NCBI GenBank assembly: GCA_009787035.1
Contig: WRGV01000170.1
Coordinates: 1-5,003, forward strand
DNA: 5,003 bases
Source: Propionibacteriaceae bacterium
Lineage (GTDB): Bacteria > Actinomycetota > Actinomycetes > Propionibacteriales > Propionibacteriaceae
Reading direction: 5' to 3'
Shown here: piece after piece, positions 1 through 5,003 of the stretch
Numbering within the stretch: the stretch's first letter is position 1
Layout of the letters: the number at the start of each line of letters is the position of its first letter
Position numbers and translations under genes: made by a program
Notes under the pieces: generated by a model
The model's database searches: none
What the model saw: the letters and a program-made list of their open reading frames with translations, nothing else
Told to the model about the DNA's origin: nothing

Positions 1-610
1 GGAACATCTGCGGCATCGTGATCAGCATCACGGCGGTGTTCGCGGCCCGGCGATTGCGGACGACGCCGAACACGATCATCGCCACCGCGCCGCCCGACAG
101 GCACATCAGCGGCGACAGCGCGAACAGCACCACCAGCTGCCACCCGGCCAGGTGGATGCCCATGAACAGGCCCACCACGATCACACCGACCCCCGACAGC
201 AGGCCGAGGAAGCTCGACCCGAGGATCTTGCCGATCACGATCGCATACCGCGATGCGGGGCTGACTAGCAGTTCCGCGCTGAAGTTCTCGTCGGAGTCGT
301 CGATCAGCGACGTCATACTCATGGTCGTGCTCATGAACAGCATGTTGACGAACATGCCGACGAGCATGAACTCCCCGAAGCTGAACGGCAGGCCCTTGGC
401 CATGTTCTCCATCAGGTTGCCGCCGATCAGGCCCATCATCAAGATGGGCATGGCCAGCGTGAATGCGATGGTCTGCGGGGTCTTGAACGTCAAGGTGATG
501 TCGCGGGCCACGACGGCGACGGCCGCGTTGACGAACCGCCAGGCCGCCGAGCGAGCCGGGACGGACGGACGTCCAGAATCTGTCGGACGCACCAGGCTGA
601 TCGTGCTCAT
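1..610 (-). CDS. ABC-2 type transporter permease (DrrB-like), 3' end outside window
   Basis: Membrane-spanning half of an ABC exporter, partner of the ATPase encoded just upstream. The visible 203 residues start at ATG 610-608 and stay open to base 1, so the C-terminus is missing. After a polar N-terminal stretch of about 40 residues, hydrophobic segments lie near residues 46-64, 79-101, 128-150 and 157-181, with another beginning near 190. The cytoplasmic stretch around 112-130 (AELLVSPASRYAIVIGKILG) is the conserved ABC-2/DrrB element after the second helix (E-x4-P, then K). The start is fixed by a GGAGG ribosome site (622-618) seven bases upstream and by an ATGA overlap with the ATPase stop codon, which implies translational coupling. 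DrrB-family permeases export drugs, lipids or other amphiphiles; the substrate cannot be read from sequence. Family call firm, substrate unknown. Confidence 0.9.
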   Translation of the reverse strand, partial: MSTISLVRPTDSGRPSVPARSAAWRFVNAAVAVVARDITLTFKTPQTIAFTLAMPILMMGLIGGNLMENMAKGLPFSFGEFMLVGMFVNMLFMSTTMSMTSLIDDSDENFSAELLVSPASRYAIVIGKILGSSFLGLLSGVGVIVVGLFMGIHLAGWQLVVLFALSPLMCLSGGAVAMIVFGVVRNRRAANTAVMLITMPQMF

Positions 611-1422
611 GCCGCCACCTCCGCATCGCCTGCGACCAGCGCGTCCAGGTCCAGACCGCCGGCGTCGCGCCGCATGTATTCGATGTAGGCGTCCTCCAGG
701 GTATCGACCCCGAGCGCGCCCTTCATCTCCTGCGGGGTCGAGCAGGCCGAGATGCGGCCCCGATTGATCAGGCAGACGCGATCGGCCCCCTCGGCCTCAT
801 CGATGTAATGCGTCGTCAGGAAGATCGTCATGCCCAGCTCGCGGCGCACCTGGTCGATGTACGTCCACAGGTTGCGCCGAGCGACGGCGTCCAGACCCTG
901 CGTCGGCTCGTCCAGAAACAGCACGCGCGGGTTGTGAATCAGCGAACGGACGATCTCCAGCTTGCGCTTCATGCCGCCCGACAGCTTGCCGATGGGCTTG
1001 AACAGCGCGTCGCGGATGCCCACCACCTCGGTCAGCCGCTCGACGCTGGCGCGATACTCGGCCGGCATCATGGTGTACGCGGGGCGGTAGCCGTACAGCC
1101 CGTACATGCACGCGTGGATCCGGATGTTCTGCTCGGCCGTCAGGTTCTGGTCGAGGCTCGGCTCCTGGAAGATGATGCCGATGTTGGCCCGCACCTGGCT
1201 CGACTGCGTGACGACGTCGTACCCGGCGATGCGCACCGACCCGGACGTCAGCGACAGCGTCGTGGTCAGGATCGAGATGGTCGTCGTCTTGCCCGCGCCG
1301 TTCGGCCCGAGAAACGCGAAGAACTCGCCCGGACGCACGTCGAAGCTCACGCCCTTGACGGCCGGCTCCTTGGTCTTCTTGTACTGCTTGACGAGGTCTT
1401 TGACCTCGATGATCGGTTCCAT
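607..1422 (-). CDS. ABC transporter ATP-binding protein, DrrA-like exporter ATPase
   Basis: Cytoplasmic ATPase of 271 aa that should power the adjacent ABC-2 permease. All nucleotide-binding motifs are intact: Walker A GPNGAGKT (39-46), Q-loop Gln86 in IIFQEPSLD, signature LSGGM (147-151), Walker B VLFLDEP (167-173) with catalytic Glu172, D-loop GLDA (176-179) and switch His205 in TTHYIDEAEGADR. The SGGM-K/R-RKLE form of the signature, FLDEPTQGLD and the ThrThrHis-Tyr-x-Asp/Glu-Glu-Ala pattern are typical of the DrrA/CcmA exporter branch. Residues about 107-123 (around GLYGYRPAYTMMP) form an extra segment after the Q-loop region that many short DrrA proteins lack. The ATG at 1422 has a GAGGGGGG ribosome site (1436-1429) six bases upstream. 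The gene begins 65 nt after the kinase stop and its TGA overlaps the permease ATG. The C-terminal tail (about 240-271) is acidic and unassigned. Confidence 0.95.
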   Translation of the reverse strand: MEPIIEVKDLVKQYKKTKEPAVKGVSFDVRPGEFFAFLGPNGAGKTTTISILTTTLSLTSGSVRIAGYDVVTQSSQVRANIGIIFQEPSLDQNLTAEQNIRIHACMYGLYGYRPAYTMMPAEYRASVERLTEVVGIRDALFKPIGKLSGGMKRKLEIVRSLIHNPRVLFLDEPTQGLDAVARRNLWTYIDQVRRELGMTIFLTTHYIDEAEGADRVCLINRGRISACSTPQEMKGALGVDTLEDAYIEYMRRDAGGLDLDALVAGDAEVAA

Positions 1423-1487
1423 ACTGTGCCCCCCTCACGGACACGACCAGTCTGGAACCCCCGCATCAACGCCGGCTCACCACCAGG
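1423..1487 (-). promoter_or_regulatory. Kinase-exporter intergenic gap, possible internal promoter or regulator site
   Basis: This 65-nt gap is the only break between the two-component genes and the exporter genes. On the minus strand it holds TTGATG (1469-1464), a fair -35 match, but the hexamer 17 nt further on (TCGTGT) is a poor -10. A small inverted repeat CCAG-A-CTGG (1455-1447) lies between them. The gap also carries the strong ribosome site of the ATPase gene. I see no terminator hairpin followed by T-rich sequence, so read-through from the kinase gene is likely. Whether a second, regulator-controlled promoter fires here is inference only. Confidence 0.25.
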
Positions 1488-2573
1488 TCAACGGCGTGTA
1501 AACGCACCCGGCAGGCGCACGCAGAACACCGACCCGACACCGAGTTCACTGGAGACTTCGATGCCACCACCGTGCAGCTCGACGATCCGGTGCGCCAGCG
1601 CCAATCCCAGGCCGTTGCCGGCGCCCGTGCGCGACCGGTCGGCCCGGAAGAAGCGCTCGAAGACGTGCGGCAGGTCGTCGGCCGCGATGCCGATGCCGCT
1701 GTCCGAGACGCTCACCCGCACACCGTCCTCCTCGCCGACAGCCGCGACGGTGATCCGTCCGCCCTCGGGGGTGTACTTGATCGCATTCTGGACGAGGTTG
1801 GTCCACACCTGGCGCAGCATGTCCTCGTCGGCGACCACGCTCACCTGCGCGGCATCCAGCTGCACATCCAGACCTTTGGCCGACCACTGCGGCTCCAGGG
1901 TCAACACGACCGACCGCAGCTGGCCGTCTAGGCGGTATTCGCGCTTGTCAAGGTCGACGGACTCCTCCAGCGCGGACAGCCGCAAGAGGTTGTCGCCCAA
2001 CGCCGAGACGCGGCGGGTCTCCGAGCAGATGACGTCGAGGTAGTGGTCGCGGGTGGCGTCGTCGAGCCCGCCCTGGCGCAGCAGCGCCGCGAACCCGCCG
2101 ATGGACGTCAGCGGCGACTGGATCTCGTGCGACACGCTGGAGATGAAGTCCTGTCGCTGGCGCTCCAGATCGCCGAGCTGCCGCGCCATCTGGTTGACCG
2201 AGGCCGCCAGGTCGCGCATGCCCGCATTCTCGGACAGCGGCACGCGCGCGCTGAAGTCGCCGTGCGCGATGCGGTCGAGCGCCGTGACGATCTCGCCCGC
2301 CACCTCGCGCGGGTCGCGCGGCTGGTGGCCCGTCAGCCGCGCCCAGATCGTGCCGACCGTGCCCGCCAGCGCGAGCGTCACCATGACCGTGAGCACGTAC
2401 GCAACCACGCCCGGCGGGCGTCCGACAAGCCAAAACACGCCCTGCATGACGAACCATCCCGCGCACAGCGCCGCCAGCACGCCCACCCAGCGCCCGATCT
2501 GCAGCCAGACCCGGCACGCCCGCGACGTTTCGGTCACACTGTCGGACGCCGTGCTTGCGGACGCGGCGCTCAC
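1488..2573 (-). CDS. Sensor histidine kinase, intramembrane-sensing type with HAMP linker
   Basis: Membrane sensor kinase of 361 aa that should phosphorylate the response regulator encoded directly upstream. Two hydrophobic helices (about 23-50 and 57-78) are separated by only a few residues (GRPPGV), so there is no extracellular sensor domain. A HAMP-type linker follows (about 79-133, including RIAHGDFSARVPL), then the HisKA dimerisation domain with phospho-acceptor His149 in SVSHEIQSPLTSI. The HATPase_c domain has an N-box with Asn263 in NLVQNAIKYTPEGG, G1 DSGIGI (291-296), F-box FERFFR (305-310) and G2 GNGLGLAL (319-326). All residues needed for autophosphorylation are present. The start is GTG at 2573-2571, overlapping the regulator TGA by four bases, with GGAGG (2585-2581) seven bases before it. 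Kinases this short outside the membrane often sense envelope damage or the activity of a partner transporter; the ABC genes downstream fit, but the signal is not known. Confidence 0.95.
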   Translation of the reverse strand: MSAASASTASDSVTETSRACRVWLQIGRWVGVLAALCAGWFVMQGVFWLVGRPPGVVAYVLTVMVTLALAGTVGTIWARLTGHQPRDPREVAGEIVTALDRIAHGDFSARVPLSENAGMRDLAASVNQMARQLGDLERQRQDFISSVSHEIQSPLTSIGGFAALLRQGGLDDATRDHYLDVICSETRRVSALGDNLLRLSALEESVDLDKREYRLDGQLRSVVLTLEPQWSAKGLDVQLDAAQVSVVADEDMLRQVWTNLVQNAIKYTPEGGRITVAAVGEEDGVRVSVSDSGIGIAADDLPHVFERFFRADRSRTGAGNGLGLALAHRIVELHGGGIEVSSELGVGSVFCVRLPGAFTRR

Positions 2574-3250
2574 GGCACGTCCTCCAGCCGGTACCCCAGC
2601 CCGCGCACGGTGACGATGCGGAAGCCGTCGTCGGGCCCGAAGCGGTCGCGCAGCCGGTTGATGTGCACGTCCAGCGTGCGCGAGGTGCCCTCGAAGTCGA
2701 AGCCCCAGACCTCGTCCATGATGAACTCGCGGGTCAGCGTGCGTCCCTTGTGGCCGGCGAGCACGAAGAGCAGGTCGAACTCCTTGAGCGGCAGGTCCAG
2801 CGGGACCCCGTCGAGCCTGGCGATGTGCGCATCGTCGTCGAGCTCCAGACGCCCGGCGCGCACCGATTGATCCATCACCTTGTGGTAGCGCCGCAGCAGC
2901 GCGCGCACGCGCATGACCAGCTCGGGGCCCTCGAAGGGCTTGACCAGGTAGTCGTCGGCGCCGGCCTCGAAGCCTTCGGCCTTGTCGGTGAGCTGTCCCT
3001 TCGCCGTGAGCATCAGCAGCGGCAGCTCAGGGTGGTACTGCCGGGCCAGCCGGCAAAACTCGAAGCCGTCGACGTGCGGCATCATGGCATCGACCACGCA
3101 GGCGTCGATCTGGTGATCACCGAGCACGCGCAGGCCCTGCTGGCCGTCGGCGGCCGTCAGGCACGACAGACCCGCCGCGCGCAGCAGCGCCGACACCAGC
3201 TCGCAGATGTGCGGGTCGTCGTCGATCACCAAGACTGCGCCCATGGCCAC
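2570..3250 (-). CDS. Two-component response regulator, OmpR/PhoB family
   Basis: DNA-binding response regulator of 226 aa, cognate partner of the kinase whose gene overlaps its stop codon. The receiver domain (about 4-120) has the acidic cluster Asp10-Asp12 in LVIDDDPHI, phospho-acceptor Asp54 in ACVVDAMMP, the conserved Thr82 in MLTAK and Lys104 in DDYLVKPF, so it should be phosphorylatable. The C-terminal winged helix (about 130-224) shows the PhoB-class pattern: LPLKEFDLLFVLAGHKGR, then FIMDEVWG, the recognition-helix stretch RTLDVHINRLRDRF, and the wing TVRGLGYRLE. The start is uncertain. GTG at 3250-3248 has only a weak GGTG seven bases upstream. ATG at 3244-3242 (residue 3) gives the more usual N-terminus but has no properly spaced ribosome site. 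The likely role is control of the downstream exporter genes and possibly of its own operon; target sites are unproven. Confidence 0.95.
   Translation of the reverse strand: MAMGAVLVIDDDPHICELVSALLRAAGLSCLTAADGQQGLRVLGDHQIDACVVDAMMPHVDGFEFCRLARQYHPELPLLMLTAKGQLTDKAEGFEAGADDYLVKPFEGPELVMRVRALLRRYHKVMDQSVRAGRLELDDDAHIARLDGVPLDLPLKEFDLLFVLAGHKGRTLTREFIMDEVWGFDFEGTSRTLDVHINRLRDRFGPDDGFRIVTVRGLGYRLEDVP
2581..2585 (-). promoter_or_regulatory. Ribosome binding site fixing the kinase GTG start
   Basis: GGAGG on the minus strand lies within the last codons of the response regulator gene, seven bases before the GTG start of the kinase. Its spacing supports the non-ATG start and the 4-bp overlap with the regulator stop codon, a normal arrangement for translational coupling of a regulator-kinase pair. 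Confidence 0.7.
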
Positions 3251-3300
3251 CAGTTAACACCGGCCATGTCAACGCAGTGTTACGGACGTGGGCGGACGGC
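3251..3300 (-). promoter_or_regulatory. Region upstream of the regulator gene with repeated GTTAAC-like motifs
   Basis: This 50-nt gap between the reductase stop and the regulator start is less GC-rich than its surroundings. On the plus strand it carries GTTAACAC (3253-3260) and GTGTTAC (3277-3283), an inverted pair 16 nt apart, with a third related unit GTCAACGC (3268-3275) between them. The minus strand shows a perfect TTGACA hexamer (3272-3267), but no good -10 lies 16-18 nt after it before the start codon. TTAACT (3257-3252) could serve as a poor -10 for a near-leaderless transcript. The repeats may be an autoregulatory operator for the OmpR-type regulator, or the arms of a weak hairpin. 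There is no T-run, so it does not look like an intrinsic terminator. Confidence 0.35.
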
Positions 3301-4353
3301 TCAGTGGTGCGGCCCGGGCGCCGGAGCGGCCCAGCCGTCGACGTAGACCTGCCCGGCGGGCACGCCGTGGGCATTGGCGGCGGCGCGGGCCGCGTCCAGG
3401 AAACCGTCCGGCCCGCACAGGTACAGATCCGGGCGCTCGGCGTCGGGGGCCAGCGTGGCCAGTTCGGCGTCCAGCACCTCTGCGGCGCTGCCGACGGGGC
3501 CGGTCCAGGACGCGTCCGGACGCCACACCGGCACGATCACGCGCAGCGTCGGCAGCGCGGCCTGCAACTGCGCCAGCTCGTCGGTGGCGAAGACCTCGTC
3601 GGGCGTGCTGACACCCAGCACGAGCAGCGCCTCGGTCGTGTCGCCTCGCTCGGCCATCTGGCGCAGCATCGCGAGCATCGGCGCCAGACCCGACCCGCCG
3701 CACACCATCCAGCGCGGACGTCCGGACTCGTGCAGCGTGAAGTCGCCCTGCGGCCCGCGCAGCGCCACCACGTCGCCGACGTCGGCCCGCCCGGTCAGAT
3801 AGTCGCCGAAGAACCCCTGCGAGCCCACCTTGATCAGGAACTCCGCCTCGCCTTGCGCACTGGACGCCGACGCGAACGAGAACGCCCGCGACGAGCTGGA
3901 GTCGGGCGGTGTCAGCTCGGCGTACTGCCCGGCCTCGAAGACCAGCCCCGTCCCCTGGGCCTCATCCGGCATGACGCGCACCCGCAGCCGGACGATGTCG
4001 CCCGGCAGCCGCTCGATCGAGGTGACCGTGGCCCGGCGCAGCGGGATCGTGCCCTGCCTCACGCGCGCGCTGTCGTACGGCAGCTCGATAGTGACGTCGC
4101 CGTCGGGGAAGCCGCAGCACAGCAGCGTGCCGCAGTCCGCCTCGTCGGCATCCGACAGGGCCGTCGGGGCGTGCGCGCCCAGGCGCATCCGTCCCGAAGC
4201 CAGCCTGGCCCGGCACATGCCGCACATCCCGTGCCGACACCCGGCGACGAGCAGGTGTCCGGCCTCCTCCGCCGCCATCAACAGCGTCGTATCGTCGTGA
4301 CAAGGAATGACGTACTCGACGCCCTCCGTGGTTCGCAGTGTTGCCGTACCCAT
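3301..4353 (-). CDS. [2Fe-2S] ferredoxin/FAD/NAD(P)H reductase, MmoC-like oxygenase reductase component
   Basis: Soluble electron-transfer flavoprotein of 350 aa that takes hydride from NAD(P)H to FAD and passes single electrons through a [2Fe-2S] cluster to an oxygenase or other acceptor. The N-terminal plant-type ferredoxin domain (about 1-95) has ligands Cys39, Cys44 and Cys47 in CRHGMCGMC, and the fourth in LLCCGFP, probably Cys79; a second Cys at 80 adjoins it. The downstream stretch DVTIELPY matches the end of this domain in methane monooxygenase reductase as I recall it. The FAD domain (about 105-210) contains AGQYAEL and the flavin motif RAFSFAS (156-162). The NAD domain has VCGGSGLAPMLAMLRQM (217-233) and YLCGPDGFLDAA (311-322). 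An in-frame extension to 4443 exists, but ATG 4353-4351 has GGAGG at the right spacing and begins the domain correctly. No oxygenase gene is next to it, so the acceptor is unknown. It may share a transcript with the regulator gene 50 nt downstream. Confidence 0.92.
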   Translation of the reverse strand: MGTATLRTTEGVEYVIPCHDDTTLLMAAEEAGHLLVAGCRHGMCGMCRARLASGRMRLGAHAPTALSDADEADCGTLLCCGFPDGDVTIELPYDSARVRQGTIPLRRATVTSIERLPGDIVRLRVRVMPDEAQGTGLVFEAGQYAELTPPDSSSSRAFSFASASSAQGEAEFLIKVGSQGFFGDYLTGRADVGDVVALRGPQGDFTLHESGRPRWMVCGGSGLAPMLAMLRQMAERGDTTEALLVLGVSTPDEVFATDELAQLQAALPTLRVIVPVWRPDASWTGPVGSAAEVLDAELATLAPDAERPDLYLCGPDGFLDAARAAANAHGVPAGQVYVDGWAAPAPGPHH

Positions 4354-4360
4354 ACCAGGG

Positions 4361-4365
4361 CCTCC
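4361..4365 (-). promoter_or_regulatory. Ribosome binding site deciding the reductase start
   Basis: GGAGG on the minus strand lies seven bases before ATG 4353-4351, within a purine-rich run GGAGAGGGAGG. No comparable site precedes the in-frame ATG at 4443, and the 30 extra residues that start would add are a Gly/Pro/Ala-rich stretch unlike a ferredoxin N-terminus. This supports the shorter protein. Confidence 0.75.
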
Positions 4366-4401
4366 CTCTCCAACCGAACCAACGTAGCACCGGCGCCCGC
4401 T

Positions 4402-4435
4402 CGGCGGTGGCGGCGCCGCGATCATGGCACCGCCG
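4402..4435. repeat. Inverted repeat with 8-bp arms and a nested palindrome
   Basis: Arms CGGCGGTG (4402-4409) and CACCGCCG (4428-4435) are exact reverse complements around an 18-nt centre. The centre itself contains a perfect 10-bp palindrome, GCGGCGCCGC (4410-4419). It lies between the two divergent genes and outside both coding regions. It could be a regulator binding site or a hairpin. GC-rich repeats arise easily in this base composition, so function is not shown. Confidence 0.45.
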
Positions 4436-4445
4436 CCGCTCATGC

Positions 4446-4456
4446 GATACGGTATC
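4446..4456. repeat. Short inverted repeat GATAC-G-GTATC upstream of msrA
   Basis: Two exact 5-bp arms flank a single central base, ending 31 bases before the msrA ATG. The site contains A/T bases in an otherwise GC-rich stretch and overlaps the TAnnnT-like hexamer proposed as the msrA -10. That is where a repressor operator would sit. Short and unproven. Confidence 0.35.
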
Positions 4457-4487
4457 CGACAAGCGGCGATGAGGGACGGAGGCCGAC

Positions 4488-5003
4488 ATGCGCGAGCGCA
4501 CGATCATCCTTGCGGGCGGATGCTTCTGGGGCGTCGAGAAGTACCTGGATGCCATCCCGGGCGTGGTCGGCACGCGCACGGGTTACGCGAACAGCCGGGT
4601 CGCGCACCCGAGCTATCAACAGGTCTGCGCGGGCGGGACGGACGCCGCCGAGGCCGTCCGGGTGCGCTACGACGCCGACGCGCTGGGCCTGGACGAGCTG
4701 CTGGCGCTGTTCTTCGAGGCCATCGACCCGACCTCGCTCGACCGCCAGGGCCACGACGTGGGCCACCAGTACCGCACGGGCGTCTTCTGGACGGACGACG
4801 CGGACGCCCCGCTCGTGCGCGGTGCCCTGGCCCGGCTGCAGGCCGCGTACCCCGACGCCGCGATCGTGGTCGAAGCCGCGCCGCTGGGCACGTTCTACGA
4901 CGCCGAGGAGTACCACCAGCACTACCTGGACAAGAACCCCACCGGCTACTGTCACCTGTCGGCCGCCCGCATCGAGCAGGCGCCGCACCGTCTGGCGGCG
5001 CTG
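4488..5003 (+). CDS. msrA: Peptide methionine (S)-S-oxide reductase MsrA, 3' end outside window
   Basis: Repairs oxidised proteins by reducing the S-epimer of methionine sulfoxide back to methionine, normally with thioredoxin as reductant, in the cytoplasm. The visible 172 residues read open to the last base. Catalytic Cys12 is in the hallmark AGGCFWGVEKYL. The other active-site residues can be assigned: Tyr33 in TGYAN, Glu55 in DAAEAV, Asp90 in GHDVGHQYRTGVF and Tyr95 in the same motif. YHQHYLDKNPTGYCHL places the probable resolving Cys155 near the C-terminus. The start ATG has GGAGG (4478-4482) five bases upstream. Two positions differ from the usual family form: AAE replaces the common HAE before the glutamate, and GYANS replaces GYxGG/GYANG. 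The length reached already covers a normal MsrA domain, so the gene either ends soon after the window or continues into an MsrB domain, a known fusion. Family call firm. Confidence 0.95.
   Translation, partial: MRERTIILAGGCFWGVEKYLDAIPGVVGTRTGYANSRVAHPSYQQVCAGGTDAAEAVRVRYDADALGLDELLALFFEAIDPTSLDRQGHDVGHQYRTGVFWTDDADAPLVRGALARLQAAYPDAAIVVEAAPLGTFYDAEEYHQHYLDKNPTGYCHLSAARIEQAPHRLAAL

Larger units (their letters stand above)
4354..4487. promoter_or_regulatory. Divergent promoter region between the reductase and msrA genes
   Basis: This 134-bp non-coding stretch must hold the starts of both divergent transcripts. On the minus strand TACGTT (4386-4381) fits a TAnnnT-type -10 and would give a leader of about 20 nt covering the reductase ribosome site; its -35 is weak. 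On the plus strand TACGGT (4448-4453) is a possible -10 for msrA, again with a poor -35 (TGGCAC, 4425-4430). Two inverted repeats lie inside and are listed separately. The promoter elements are guesses; the divergent geometry is certain. Confidence 0.45.

Noticed and set aside
18..767. Plus-strand open frame at the left edge
   Set aside because: It is antisense to the ABC-2 permease and the end of the ATPase. The minus-strand reading gives clear membrane helices and the ABC-2 signature, while the plus-strand reading gives no domain.
808..2043. Long plus-strand open frame opposite the ATPase and kinase genes
   Set aside because: It covers two genes with intact catalytic motifs on the other strand, and its translation is Arg/Ala/His-rich low-complexity sequence with no recognisable domain. 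This is an antisense shadow of high-GC coding DNA.
3253..3283. Possible intrinsic terminator after the reductase gene
   Set aside because: The inverted pair has 7-8 bp arms, imperfect and A/T-rich, a 16-nt loop and no following T-run on either strand, so the hairpin would be weak.
2043..3346. Plus-strand open frames opposite the kinase and regulator genes
   Set aside because: They lie antisense to well-supported two-component genes, have no convincing ribosome site and no domain resemblance.
4354..4443. In-frame N-terminal extension of the reductase to an ATG at 4443
   Set aside because: The extra 30 residues are Gly/Pro/Ala-rich, the upstream ATG lacks a good ribosome site, and the internal ATG at 4353 has an ideal GGAGG and begins the ferredoxin domain where expected.
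4440..4988. Minus-strand open frame opposite msrA
   Set aside because: It is antisense to a gene with the MsrA catalytic motif and conserved active-site residues; its translation is Val/Arg/Gly-rich with no family signature.

Overview
The DNA is GC-rich, with G or C at nearly every third codon position, strong GGAGG-type ribosome sites and tightly packed genes. This fits a high-GC Gram-positive bacterium (Actinomycetota), with a high-GC Chloroflexota-type genome as a weaker alternative. No rRNA, tRNA, CRISPR array, insertion sequence or integrase is visible, and I cannot name a genus from this window.

Layout: five genes lie on the minus strand and one on the plus strand. Reading the minus strand in its own direction, from right to left: (1) a three-domain [2Fe-2S]/FAD/NAD(P)H electron-transfer reductase resembling the reductase component of soluble diiron monooxygenases (MmoC type), 3301-4353; (2) an OmpR/PhoB-type response regulator, 2570-3250; (3) a sensor histidine kinase with two membrane helices and almost no extracellular loop, 1488-2573; (4) a DrrA-type ABC exporter ATPase, 607-1422; (5) its ABC-2 membrane permease, which runs off the left edge at base 1. 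On the plus strand, msrA (peptide methionine sulfoxide reductase A) starts at 4488, diverges from the reductase and runs off the right edge.

The regulator and kinase overlap by 4 bp (GTGA), as do the ATPase and permease (ATGA). Short gaps of 65 nt (kinase-ATPase) and 50 nt (reductase-regulator) allow one long transcript. The likely unit is an intramembrane-sensing two-component system controlling a neighbouring two-gene exporter, the arrangement known from antibiotic and envelope-stress detoxification modules. The reductase and MsrA share a 134-bp divergent promoter region with two inverted repeats. This suggests, but does not prove, a redox or oxidative-stress theme on that side.

All the recognisable families are known. 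The least ordinary features are an orphan MmoC-like reductase with no oxygenase beside it, the possible co-transcription of that reductase with the sensor-exporter operon, and the palindrome-rich divergent promoter.
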